Origin: Dendrobium chrysotoxum
Taxonomy: Eukaryota > Streptophyta > Magnoliopsida > Asparagales > Orchidaceae
NCBI GenBank assembly: GCA_019925795.1
Contig: CM034298.1
Location: forward strand, 23,303,556-23,367,555
Length of the DNA: 64,000 bases
Direction of reading: 5' to 3'
Shown: positions 36,436-48,309 of the stretch, in pieces
How the letters are laid out: every line of letters begins with the position of its first letter
Numbering within the stretch: the first letter of the stretch is position 1
Program-made: the position numbers and the translations under genes
The notes under the pieces: generated by a model
Seen by the model: the letters and a program-made list of their open reading frames with translations, nothing else
What the model was told of the DNA's origin: nothing
Databases searched by the model: none

Positions 36436-37407
36436 TAATTGACTTCCTTTCTAAATCTCTAAAAGAAGATTTTCTCAGTTGTAAAATTATCTTCCAAACA
36501 TAAGAGAAGAATACTCACTCTTATGTAAGGAAGAAAAATTCACAAAATATACCTGGTCATACGATAAAAATGAATAACTTGACTAAGAAAATTATGAGCT
36601 AGATTCATTAGCATGCAAAAGACGCCTATGAGATAGAAAATTGCAAGATAATGGAGAAAATTTTATTTCTATGCCCAATTTCTATTTGATAGATTTTAGT
36701 TCAAAAATGAGAATCACCCCATATAAGGGATTGGTGGGAGAGGATATACTCCTTGCATTAATCATCATACACTTTCTTTAAGCGTTTAAAGGAGTCAACC
36801 AACCCTTACTTCATATTTTAAATAAAATAGAGGTAAATTTTTATTAAGAAAAATAAGTCACATACCCTCTAAGAAAAATTCCCTCAAAAATTTATCTTGT
36901 ATTTTAAACCCTCAAACTTTTCTTTTAAAAATTTTGCATATGTCAAATTTAAGAATCCCACCATTAAAGATGAAATTTGGATTCTTATTTGGACTGATAT
37001 AAATCAAGATACAGTCTAAAAGAGGTGGATTATAGAGATGATCGAAAGTAGAGTTTATGCTAAATATATGAATCATGTCATCAAAAAAAGAATATAGACT
37101 TTCATTTGAAATGATATAAATCGAGATTAAGTCTAAAAGAATTCCAACTAGAAATTGATTGAAATTAAAATTTTGATTTGAGTAAGGAGAATTGAAATAA
37201 ATTGATCTGGATTTGAATTTGAAGACAAGGGACAAAGATCTAATAAACTCAAAATTCTAATCAAATCTTTATACTTTAAAAAGATTTAATCTTCACTAAA
37301 GATGAAGAGAAGAGAGTGGAATAAAAGAGAGGAACATAAACCATGCACCAAACTAGGAATAGCTACAGAAGAGAATAATACATCATCCAAAGATGGAGAG
37401 AGAAACC

Positions 37408-37432
37408 TATCCCACCGTGGTCGCTAGAAATC
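37408..37432 (-). promoter_or_regulatory. Candidate primer-binding site of the large element
   Basis: Immediately inside LTR B, the minus strand reads GATTTCTAGCGACCACGGTG then GGATA. The GCGAC...GGTGGGA pattern resembles the tRNA primer sites of Tat/Ogre-type Ty3 elements, but the match is not exact and the tRNA was not identified. Confidence 0.35.
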
Positions 37433-40400
37433 TGTGGGTCTCCGAAAGGATTCTACTAGCGGGGAACAGAATGAAAAGGGTATGATCACACTATCCTGTA
37501 AGACAAAATGGTTGTAGGCCTTTACACTCTATGCAAGCAGGCCAATGGAAGAGCAGATGGGATAATATATATGATTAGCCATAGAGGATAGTGGCTTTCA
37601 CCTACGCACCTCGATGGATAATAATATATATGACCCAAAATGTCATGAGATTCCCCCCATTCGATACATCAGCTCGAATGGGATTTATTTGATATGGGGA
37701 TTGATTTCCCACAGGCGCAAGCCCCTGTGGTTAATTACATCTTAGGTCTTGGCCTAAAAAAACTCTCGATTAAGGATGATGAATTATTCTCTTCTTAATT
37801 TGGTGCACAGAGAAAGTTTCTAAGTTCTATTCCAAAGGTGATAAACTCTTCTCTTTATCCTTAGTGATGATTAAACATTTTTAAATGTATAAAGATATGA
37901 TTAAAATTTTAAGTTTAAAAGATCAAAGATTAAATATTCTATCCTAGGAGAAATGAGAGACTCAGAATTCATCGGAAATGAAAAGAGACACACTGAGGGG
38001 TGTATAATTTGGGCTTATGCTTGCCTGGAATGAGCTGCCAGCTAACATCCTAAACACAATCAATCGCCCTATATGTATGCAAGATAAGAAGGCTCTATCC
38101 TAAGGAATCAATGATTTTTAGTTCAGAGGTTTAAATCAGGGACTCTGTAATATGCAAATAAATCTATCTAGCGTCATATATGATGCATGAAATAGATGCA
38201 TAAATTAAAAAAAATCTGGGTCAGCTGAAAGATAAGGTGGCCAAGCTCCACAATAACATGCTTGGATTTCTACACCTAAATGAAGCAGGCTTAAATGTGA
38301 CTATTTGTTATCCTTTAACTCCAAATATATACTATAGAATTCCAAAAGAGAATATCTTCCAAGGAAGGAAGGATTATTTTTTGGAGCCCTATACAAATAT
38401 ATAAATAATCACATTTAACCTTTTATAAGTCTTTGAGACTAAAAAATGCATAAATGCGATAAACACTTTACATGAAGTCCTGGATACATTCTACATTGAA
38501 TCTTCACTTTTACAAGCATCATAAGTACATTCTACTTTGAATCTCTTTTTTTTATAAGCAGCCTAGATACATTCTACTTTGACATTTGCACCTGAGAAAT
38601 AATAATATGATGCATGCATGTAGATAGGGTGCACTGTGAAGTAAAGTGTATAAAGATACACACGTGACATCCAGAGTATAAAAAGTAAATAAACACACCA
38701 AGGATACCCTCCAGGCAAGGTACCCACATCACACATAAATAAAAAACCATCCTAACGGTGCCCACTTTACATGGGAAAGCAGCGATGCAAATGACAAAAT
38801 AGGTGGCCTACACTACAGGCCTAAAATGACCCTAATGGACTTTAGGGCTCATAGAAGGTGGGGGTTATCATATCCAAAATAGAAAAAGGGAACATCCTAA
38901 CGGTGCCCACTTTGTGTGGAAAAATTGCTATGCATATGGCACAAGTAGGTGGGCCTACACTACAGTCCTAAGGTGATGATAAGGGTCTCTAGGGCTCACA
39001 GAAGGGGGCAAGCCCTGACCCATAATGCCAAGGCTTCGTTAGTGCATTAACTTATACCCAGCTAACTAAACATTCTAGAATATATATTAAACTAAAAGTA
39101 GTTAACAAAGTGTGTGTGATGTGTAACAATTTTGACATATAATTAGAGATTTTTATAAGGTTGTAGAAATTATACTTGACCACGGCGTGCCCTCTCAAGA
39201 GATCCCAAGAAAATGCTTCCATTAATCCGCCTATGCATGATACATTGTACCTCGCAAGCAATAGAGCAAGAGCAAGCATAGGGTGAGCATAGATGCTATT
39301 CAATAAAAAAGGCAGATAAATAAAAATTTAACTAGTAAGCAATCCAACATTCCAATTCATCTAATATATACAAGATACTATCAGAATATAAAGCAATGTG
39401 TGACTTTACAGCATATGGCGCAAAGTGAGACTATATATGAATCATATGAAAATCTAACAACCACCAAATATAGAAGCTTGCTATTGCAAAACATAGGAAG
39501 GAAGACGTACATGGAACCTATGAAAGCTTACTGATAATTGTATCAACCTTTCTACGATGTAATCTCAAGTATACATGTGAAATTGATCAATCAATTTACA
39601 AGTTCCATATAAAACTAAATATTCACATATCCTCCAAACTCAATCTTAAAAATGAGGACTGATATAACAGGTATAGTGAGATTTAGCACGATAAATAACT
39701 AACAATCACATGATTTGATTACATAATTATCATTTGCACTACATGTTTTATTTTAACAAAAGGCTCTAACTAGAAAAGAAGAAAAAAAAAGTTCTAAGAA
39801 AAGTATGTAAGCATCTCATTGTTAGCCATGTTTGTTTAAAAGCCAAACATGTCTTCGACGCATCCTTCATTCTCATTTGACATTTAAGGCAAATACAAAT
39901 AAGAGGAAGGAAGTTTTGATGCTATTTATTGTCCCCACATTTTAAGAAAGCACTCAAAATATTCGATACAATCACTCACATTTCTTCCCACATAATACAT
40001 AAAGTAGAAAAAAAGAAATAAATCTAGAAACCCAAAACCAAAATAAGTTCTTCCACCCCAAACCTAAACATGCTTTCAACCTATCTCTCTTTTTTTTAAC
40101 TTATCTTTAGGATCAAATACAAATAAAAGAAAGAAACTCATCCATGAAAAGAGAACTAAGAGAGCCTCCTAAAAATCAAGTTTTTTTTTTCAAAAGCAAA
40201 ATCATTCGTAAAATCCACAATCCCCAGAAAAACTTATAGGATCATCCAAACCAAGCAACACATAAAACTTTCCTGTAAGAAATCCTCTATGACCTCTTTT
40301 CGAAGCGAAACAAATATCTTCGACGTGGGTTGAATTCATGAAAACTTTTCAACAAAATTACTAACATAACTTTACATAGAATTCAAACAAGTGGAGAAGA

Positions 40401-43400
40401 AAGCCAGACTCGAGAAAGCATGAAAGCACTTCGAAATCCATTAACTCTTTATGACTAAGTATGCTCCCAACATTTAAAAGAAACACTCCAAATAACAACA
40501 CTACTACTCATGCAAGGAGACATCTTAATATAACACACTTCTCTCCCAAAAGTATTCATAGCCACAAGCAACTAAAGGAGCATAGAAGGGATGATTTTGA
40601 AAATCACAAAAGAAAACATACGTGAAATTACCTCTCATACTTCCAACAAAATGATCATAACGGGATCATACATATTTGAGGATATGAAACAATATCTCTT
40701 TATGCCAATCAATAAAATAACCAATTTAGATAAAAGCTTGAAATTCAATATTCCTATCAAATATGCAATCACAAGAAGAAGGATTTGATGTCGACTTACT
40801 CTCCAAATATCAAGAAATATTTAATTGTAATTGTTAACATGCTTCTCACATAAAGCTCCAACGACTAAAGAAGAATCTATATTCCAACCCAACATAAAGC
40901 ACAAATCCCATTTCAAGGAGGTATAATTTCTCCCAGACCAAACGACAAGCCAACAACTTGTTCGGTCTTGAAACTCAACCAAAATGTGATTATAAGAAAG
41001 AAATATGACATAAATTTGCTCTCCAAAGTTCAAGAGGTGCTTTAACCAATCATGAAGTAAATCACAAAACTCTCCAACATGAAGCAACATGAACACTTCC
41101 TTACACAATGCTCATCGTAAAGCTTTCCAATCATAAGACAACTCATAAGTATTTCCAATATAAAATAAATTATAGCATCTTTCATCCCAAAGATAATTCA
41201 TAAGGCTCTCCAACACAATTATGAGGAAGAAGTTTTGATGCCATTTGTTATTTCCAAACATCAAGAAAATAATCCAACTCTTCAACACAATTGCTACCAT
41301 TACTCTTGCATAAAACCCAAACAAGTTCTTCCATTCTAAATCCATATATGCTTTCAACCCATATTTTTTAACATCAACATTCAGAATCAGACGTGAATAA
41401 GAGAAAGAAAATTCATTCATGAAAGTTTGTTTCACTTTAAAGGGGCTTAATGAACCTTCAAAAATAAAGTTTCCAAGGGCAAAGCCATCCATAAACTTCC
41501 AATCCTCGAAACAACTCATAGGACCTTAAAGCAAAGCAACTCGTAAAATCCCCTCACATGAAATCCACTACAACCGTTTCCAATGCAAAACAAATATTTT
41601 TAACGTGGGACAAATTCATAAAAATTTTCCAACAATAAAGTTTTGTAAAGCCTTCCGTTATAAAACATTCACAAAATATATCATAAAGCTTCTCAATGCA
41701 AAACACTTCACAATGCTTTTCGTAAAGCTTTCACCAACCATCCATAAAAACTATATGAATCAAATCGTGTAAATGCTTTTGTACATAGTCTCCACCCATT
41801 TCACTAGGAACTTTAGGATGAAGGAGGATATCATTAGAACATAGCCTTTTAAATGGGTTTGCTAGAATATAACCATGGCATTTTGACTCAACCTGCCCAA
41901 CACAATCTACCTAAAGCGTGATCATCCATAACTCAACATAGCATGCATATCATTGTCCAATAACTACAAAGCATGGCGACTTCTCACAATTAATAATGAT
42001 GTAACACTTTCTATAAAATAACATGGTTATAACTATCTCCATCAAACATTGAAATAAGATGAGAAATTGCCAACATTCACTTCTAATAAGATGCATATAT
42101 GAAAGTTAGAGAACAAATTAACTTTCTATAAGAATAACTTGAGATCTAGTTTCAATCATTTACAAGGTTTATATCATTATCTAAAACTTCCCAAGTATTA
42201 TTTTCTTTGTGGAGACAAAATACTTGGCATCCATGTAGAGTTTCGACGTGAGTAGCCCCATTATAGTGTATCTTTTCTTTCAAGGGCATTTCATCAAACA
42301 ACGAAAGTGCAACACTATGAAGCTATAGGAAATGAGCACATAGGAAGATCATGCCATACAAAAACCATTACAACATATGTGAACAAACTAAAGAAAACTA
42401 AATAATCAAATTCCTTCACAAAGAAATCATCCATGATAAGCATATGTCTACAACCATTCTATAGAGAAATGGATGTAATAACAAAAATCTCATAACGCAT
42501 ATTATATGACATTCACACATAAAATGCCTTCACTTAATGAGAAAACTTTAAGAGAAATAAGAAGAGAAAGAGTGCGAGAAAGAAGGAAGTTAGGGAAGAG
42601 AAAAAGAGAAATCTAAAGGAGGAAGAAGAAGAAAAAGATGCAAGGAGAAGAAGATAAGTTGGAGGAAGAATAAGAAGGTAGAGGAAGTAGTTACTTGCTT
42701 ACTGGAAAGAGGAGATCGGCGATAAGGGTAGGTGCCGAGCCGGCGTCGGATGTGCGAAACAGCAAGAGAGACAGAGAGGGAGGGGCTTCGGCCTCCTAGG
42801 GTGTGCAAAATAGCAAGGGAGACGGAGAAGGAGGGGCTTTGGCTTAGCTGAGGTTTTGCGAACCAGAGGAGATTGGGAGAGGAACTTCGGTTCTTCCTTG
42901 CTTGCGAGAGAAGGACGGGAGCTGCTCGGCTGGCTTGGCGTCGGGTTTTCTTCAGCAAACTGAGAGAGCTAGGGCAAGGGAGGATCCAAGTGGGGGAGGC
43001 AGAAGTCCAGAGAGAAAATGAGAGGGAAAGGGAAAGGGGTCGCGTGAGGTCCAGCTCCTGTCCGTCTGGGCTGCTAAACTCGGATCTCTATCCCTTGGGT
43101 AAAACTTCATCCAAGACCACTATCGCACCTCCACCTCGAAAAAATGGTATCACCCCGCCTAAACCTCCGCTAAAGGTAATCCGAGAAGATCCTGAAAGGA
43201 GGAGTCACACGACTGGGTCCTCTATCCACGATAGGTTTCGCAACTCTGTGAAATCAGGACCATTGGACCTAACTACCCGATCTAGAATTGGATTCAAATT
43301 TATTTAAAAAAGTCAATGGAGTTTTCAATAGAATTAGATTAAACTCATTAAGCTAAAACTAAGCTTAAATCAAACCCAATTTGGTTCAATTCAGGTTAGC

Positions 43401-43542
43401 TCGGGCTCGACTCGACCAAATTAACTCAATAAAAACAAACTCGAATTGTTGCCGATTCGGATTGAATCAAGCTCGACGAGGCTCGATCAACTCGATCAAA
43501 TGCGCCCGAGGGCAAATCAAGATAAAAAAAATGAGGTCAACA
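37433..43542 (-). repeat. LTR B of the large element (6110 bp)
   Basis: Uninterrupted partner of LTR A, so it shows the ancestral arrangement, including the empty site of the solo LTR near 40947-40952. Its outer end TCAACA (to 43542) abuts Copia gag; its inner end TGTGGGTC begins at 37433. No coding content recognised: the ORFs at 40821-41519 and 42590-43307 are not conserved in frame with LTR A beyond what copying explains. Confidence 0.9.
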
Positions 43543-44295
43543 TCATCATCTTCCTCCACTACAGAACCATCACTTTCAGAATAGTTCACTTTTAGTACCA
43601 TAGTTCGCTCCTTCTTCTTTTCACCTGCATCACTTTGCCTTTGACTCACTCCTTGCTCGTAGGCAATGAGTGACCCAAGTAAATTATCAATTGAATAAAT
43701 ATTTAAATCTTTGCATTCAGTTTTTGCAATTATTTTTGTATCATAAGTGTTGGGCAAACTTCATTATATTTTATTTACTTTTTCAGAAATAGACAACTCT
43801 CTTCCTAAAGCATGCAAGGATGTCACAATCTAGGTGAATCTAGTGTACATTTTAGATATAGTTTCACTAGGTTTCATGCGAAAGAGTTCATAATCATGTA
43901 GCAGTATATTTAGCCGAGATTGTTTGACCTCACTAGTTCCTTCATATGTGATACATAATCTATCCCAAATCTTCTTACCAGTACTACAAGGAGACATTCG
44001 CATATAATCTTCTGATTTTAATGCACAAAAGAAATAATTCAAGCATTTTGCAATTAATTACATATGTTCTCTATCCTCATTACTCCATTCATTAAATGAT
44101 AAATCGATTTTAATTCTATTCAAAATACGAAATGGTGTAAAGTAACCTTCTTGAACCAACATCCACATGCGATAGCTATAGATTGTAACAATATAGACAT
44201 GTGAATTTTTCAAAAATCAAATGGTATATTGTCAAATAAAGGTGGACGGGTTATGAATAACCCTCCGCAGTGTTACGGTTACCAAACTGTGCCAT
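43543..44295 (-). pseudogene. Outer SIRE-like Copia element: N-terminal part of gag
   Basis: The minus-strand ATG at 44295-44293 begins MAQFGN, a start typical of SIRE-like gag, about 45 bases after the primer site. The UBN2-type gag domain is broken into pieces by stops and shifts. The clearest are 44042-43830 (NYFFCALKSEDYMRM; KKIWDRLCITYEG; SETISKMYTRFT) and 43757-43543 (LGSLIAYEQGVSQRQ, then an acidic stretch SVVEEDDD). The acidic stretch is cut at the TCATC duplication and resumes at 24220. Gag builds the particle that holds element RNA. Non-functional. Confidence 0.85.
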
Positions 44296-44340
44296 GGATC
44301 GTATGTTTCTAGGTTTTCTAAAATACTAATTTGAAACCCT

Positions 44341-44352
44341 GCTTTGATACCA
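44341..44352 (-). promoter_or_regulatory. Primer-binding site, initiator tRNA-Met
   Basis: TGGTATCAAAGC on the minus strand, two bases inside the 5' LTR. Differs at one position from the usual complement of plant initiator tRNA-Met (TGGTATCAGAGC). It fixes the element as minus-strand and its LTR as the 5' one. Confidence 0.9.
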
Positions 44353-44354
44353 CT

Positions 44355-46198
44355 TGAAAGTTCGATGTGCGCCAAGAGGGGGGGTGAATTGGTATTTTAA
44401 AAAATAAATCCTTACAAGAGTTCTAATATTTTTGTGGTTTTTTCTTTTTCCCTTTTTTTTTTAATTTTAAATTAGAAAACTAAACTGATCAAGTGTGGAA
44501 GCAAAAGACATGTTCACAATTACAATGATGATGAGATAATTTCAAATATCGCTATACATAATTAAAATTAAAGTTTTTACCAACCGGTTAGCATAGTAGA
44601 TAAATGCATGAAAAATTAAAGTGCGAAAAATATGAAAAAAGCACACCAGAAATTTTTATAGTGGTTCGGCCACTTGACCTATGTCCACTCCCCAGAGTCC
44701 TACACTCCGAGTATTGCTCTAGTAAAAGTTGACTCTCCTTTTGTTCCTACAGTAAGGCAGAGAAGCCTTTACAAGACTCACTTTCACCTTCATCGGTGTG
44801 GCGGAGTACCAGACGCTATGTCACCCTCCTGGTGACGGCAGCGGACCTTTTCCTTTTTCTCCCTCCTGGAGACGACAGAGTACCTTGAGGACGTTAACCT
44901 TGAAGCCTGTCTTCCTAGAGAACCTTCACAAGACTCACCAAAGCCATAGGAGGAGCAAGCGTGCAGCTAGCTCGGAGCAACCGTGTGTTCTCCTCACTCT
45001 CCTTCTCCCTCACGCTCAATCTCACCTTCTCCTTCCTCTCACAAACCCTGGATCTCTCCAAAAGCTCCCTCTCAAGAGTTCCTTCCTCTATCAACCACGG
45101 CCTCAATAACTTCTAATTGAATAAGAAAAACTCCTTTTTAAATTAGGCTTCAGAAAATCTCAAAAATTCCAATTTGATGATTCTGTTCATACAGTACGAT
45201 CCAATATCGTACAGTACAATTAGTTCAAAAATAGTTCTTTCCAGTATGAATGCTAACGAACAATTCGCAAATTTTATAAACATTGTACAGTTCCATAGAT
45301 CGTACTGGATGATCCTTTTATTTTCAACTATTCGTATAAAATGATTTATGGGATGAATAAAATCATCTCTGTTCATCATCCTGCACTGTACCATTTGTAT
45401 AGTATGATTAATTCATTTTTAGATCTTCATCCTATACGATATAAATATCGTCCGGGACGATCAATACAAAAAATCATAGTTTCATCTGGTACGATATATG
45501 GGACGACCAAAATAATTTCTGTTCATTATATAGAATGATCGATATCGTACAGTACGATCGATATCGTACAGTTCGATCAAATGTAATTAAGAAAGCATGA
45601 TTTAATTGCCTGATTACGTGGGATAATTTTGGCAAGATTTCAAATGTTCGTACAGTATGATTATAATCATATAATATGATTAGTTTAAAAAATCAAATTC
45701 AAAATCTTACCTAAGCTGTCCTGGCGGCTAGGGTTTTCAGGTTGAAATAAATCATACAGTATGATCATGATCGTACAGTACGATTAGTTTACAAAACTAA
45801 TCATCCAAACTTAGCCGTTAAGCCTGAGTTTACATGCATATCGTATAGTACGATTAAAAAGCGTACATTACAATTTTGTTAAAAAAATTTAATTAAAGTT
45901 AAAAAAAAATTTAACTCTCCCCCTGTATGTGTGTGTGCTTGGTCACCCCTTTTGCATACATACTTTTATGGCAGACTCAATAAATAAAAAATTAAAGAAA
46001 ATAAAAATATAAATTCTTGCACATTCTAGTCTACCCAGTCTTGAGTCTCCAGCAGTCTTGAGCGATGTGTATCTTACCTGAAATGTTAGTGCTCACAGAC
46101 AAAAATAAATATTTATATTTTCAGTGATGAACATATTAATTCAGTCAATATTATTTGTCATCATCAAAATTAAGTGCTAGGAATTCCGGATTGCAACA
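44355..46198 (-). mobile_element. 5' LTR of the outer SIRE-like Copia element (1844 bp)
   Basis: TG...CA boundaries are set by the primer site on one side and by similarity to the 3' LTR at 4903-6874 and to the solo LTR at 27752-29428 on the other. Contains the palindrome array (45186-45872), a weak TATA-like run (45135-45142), and the conserved phrase ACCACTATAAAAATTTCTGG (about 44655-44675). Its outer end meets repeat X at 46199. The 103-codon ORF at 44798 is in the leader and is not a gene. Confidence 0.95.
45186..45872 (-). promoter_or_regulatory. Palindrome-pair array in the 5' LTR
   Basis: Mostly ATCGTACAGTACGAT-type 15-mers (centre A on the plus strand). Clear pairs have centres 45193/45213, 45433/45454 and 45551/45570, 19-21 bp apart; several further copies are more eroded. 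On the minus strand the array ends 44 bp before the TATA-like run at 45142-45135. Confidence 0.7.
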
Positions 46199-47391
46199 GG
46201 CTAAACCAGAATAATAGCACAGCGGCGTTAGTTCATTTGTTGGGAGCAGTGGGGCTAATCTTTCAAGTGCTACAACATTAGATGCATACTTTATGTTTTC
46301 CTATAAATTTTTACTGTGTTATATTTTTTAGGGAATTCAATCATTTAGATAATTTTAGTATAATTCAGAGTGCTTCTCTAAATTTTTCTTAGGGTGACAA
46401 CTAAGAAAATTTAGAGAAGTACTTGATACCATCATTAGAGTGTTTGGCTTGTGTTTGTGAAAGAAAATCTATAAGTAAAGAGAAGTGTAGAGGCGATCCA
46501 TTGAACCATTCTGGTGATATCTATCTCTTGTATTTTCTTTTTATCATGTTATTAATAAAAATGAGTTTGCTTTAATTCTACTCAATATCTGGTTAAATTC
46601 TCTAGTTTTGGATTGATGATGTAAATATTATATGTAGTACTAATTAGATCTATTATTCCTTAAATGATTAAAATGATATTTTCAATATTATAAAATTTTA
46701 ATTTAATACATATAGTGGCCATGTGTAGTTAAATTAGGTGTAATTTGGAGCCTCGGCGGAGGGAAGCATACATAACCAGGAATATTGAATTAGAATGTGT
46801 CATACCTAGGCATAGGGTATGAAATATATTAAATTCTTAAGGAGATGATATAATCGTAGGAAGTTCGTTAACATCCTTTGTTCCTACAAGCTCAATAGAG
46901 ATCTAAGAATGCATACGCTCTGAATAACATCATAATTAAAAAAGAATAATTAGGAAAAATATGTTATTAAATTCATCAATCCAAAATATTATATCCATAG
47001 AGTGTACATCCTTTGTTCATACAAGCTTGACAAAGATCTGAGAATGCATATGCTCTGAATAACATCATAATTAAAAAAGAATAATTAGAAAAAATATGTT
47101 ATTATATTCATCAATCCAAAATATTATATCTATAGAGTGTATTCATTATCTAATTTTTTTTTAAGTGATTGAATTTTCACAACATCCATTTTTATTGAGT
47201 AGGATAAGTATTATAATTAGAGTAAACAATAGTAGTAGATTGCTAAAAAGTATACTCTCTCGTGGGTTCAACACTCCACTTTATCACTTTATTACATGAT
47301 TCGGCATATATACTTGCATATATTAAGTGAGATTTACCAATTTATATGAAAGAAAACCTGAGCATTGTTTAGGGGAGATAGAGCCTTAAGC
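46199..47391. repeat. Repeat X, right copy
   Basis: Direct repeat of 20901-22086, starting exactly at the outer end of the Copia 5' LTR and ending GAGCCTTAAGC at 47391. Keeps the hairpin (46373-46392/46401-46419) and the 140-bp internal duplication (about 46870-47140). Its start at the Copia boundary implies that the Copia element inserted into this copy and that the piece matching 20490-20900 was lost with the Copia 3' half. Confidence 0.8.
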
Positions 47392-48216
47392 ATTCATTGT
47401 TATAATTCAAATTTACATTTACCCATAGCCCCTATCAAGAGGGTGTATGTTTAGTTTGGTCAACCATGGTTGAAATGTTCAATCAGAGTTGACCAGGGGT
47501 TGGGGTTGGGTCCACTGATTTTAGAAGTAGACAATCTTTTGGAGAAGATATACTGGGCATCAATTTGAAGATACATATCCATCCTTCTAAAGTTTATTTC
47601 ATTAAGGATCAGGTGTTTAGAAGTTTTTGAAAGTGGACAACATGAATTTGTTAAAATGAGTTTCATTGAATACTCAAAGTTGGGTTTCATAATTTTCATA
47701 TTTTCAATGCAATGAAATTTAGTTGTCGAAATTTTTGTATGAACTCACCCTTATGAATTTTATTCTTGTTGGAATGTAAAGAATTTTGCTGTTACTCATA
47801 TTTGCTTATGTTCAGTAGAGCAATCAGTTGCCATAGGTCACTACCTGAAATTTTTTTGTTCAGCAACTATGTTAGATTCAAGTACATTCAGATGAAGAAA
47901 ATATGAAAATATGGATTTTTTTTTTGCCTCTATATGAATTGAAGAAAAGTGAAGAATAAAACCAAATTCTAACAATCATTGTTTTCAGCATTTCAAAAGA
48001 TATCTCAGTTTGCCCATGTATTGCACCAATCAAAAAACAAAGTTATCATAATTTATTTATCTTAATCTTGGTTTAATTGACTTTTGGTTTGAATTCTTTC
48101 TTTTAGATTTTGTTTTGAATTCTTTTTTTTATTTGAGAAAATTTTTAAGAAGTATAAGATATATCATTGAAGGGTGATTACTTGTTATTAGCCAATATAA
48201 AATATTTGTAAAATAA
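47392..48216. other. AT-rich DNA, nothing recognised
   Basis: No ORF with recognisable features; T-rich with a few GGTTGACC-like words near 47460-47510. Confidence 0.4.
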
Positions 48217-48220
48217 TATA

Positions 48221-48300
<80 letters not shown>
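48217..48300. repeat. Compound microsatellite (TA)n(AAT)n
   Basis: About 10 TA units passing directly into about 21 AAT units. Long and pure, hence likely polymorphic. It gives the minus-strand poly-Ile reading of the 112-codon ORF at 48178. Confidence 0.95.
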
Positions 48301-48309
48301 TCTTAATAA

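Larger units (their letters stand above)
32019..37432 (-). other. Interior of the large element: non-coding, repeat-filled
   Basis: 5414 bp between the LTRs with no recognisable gag, protease, polymerase or integrase translation in either strand. From left to right: CAATCATGCAATAATCA-type degenerate repeats (32160-33020), a tandem block built on CACCTGACCATATTCGC (33390-34830), a 45-bp array (35050-35495), a TA microsatellite (35772-35806), AT-rich DNA, a 28-30-bp array (36285-36435) and more AT-rich DNA to 37400. A template carrying no proteins must rely on another element. Confidence 0.75.
24221..43542 (-). mobile_element. Large non-autonomous LTR element (LARD-like), 19.3 kb including a later solo LTR
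   Basis: Two direct copies of a sequence of about 6.1 kb (24221-32018 and 37433-43542) flank 5414 bp. Ends are TGTGGGTC and TTAACA/TCAACA, so TG...CA on either strand. The whole unit splits a Copia gag frame, and the flanking 5-mers TCGTC (24216-24220) and TCATC (43543-43547) are a target duplication differing by one CpG transition. No gag, pol or other coding domain is recognisable in the interior, which is mostly tandem repeats: the hallmarks of a large retrotransposon derivative moved by another element's proteins. Minus orientation is preferred because TAGCGACCACGGTGGGA, reading minus from 37425, resembles primer sites of Tat-type Ty3 elements. No polypurine tract was seen at either LTR, so orientation is tentative. 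Confidence 0.9.

Noticed and set aside
25360..39303. Identical or near-identical small ORFs at 25360/38574 and 25838/39052
   Set aside because: They sit at matching points of the two LTRs of one element; similarity reflects copying at insertion, and their frames carry no recognisable domain.
24221..43542. Large direct duplication considered as an ordinary segmental duplication
   Set aside because: TG/CA ends, a 5-bp target duplication and a precisely split Copia gag fit LTRs of one inserted element better.
46199..47391. Repeat X copies considered as a confirmed LTR pair
   Set aside because: The shared segment ends at GCCTTAAGC rather than CA and begins at the Copia boundary; LTR status stays unproven.
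47460..47699. A 79-codon minus-strand ORF near the right copy of repeat X
   Set aside because: No motif, no plausible promoter or splice context, and AT-rich surroundings; too weak to call.
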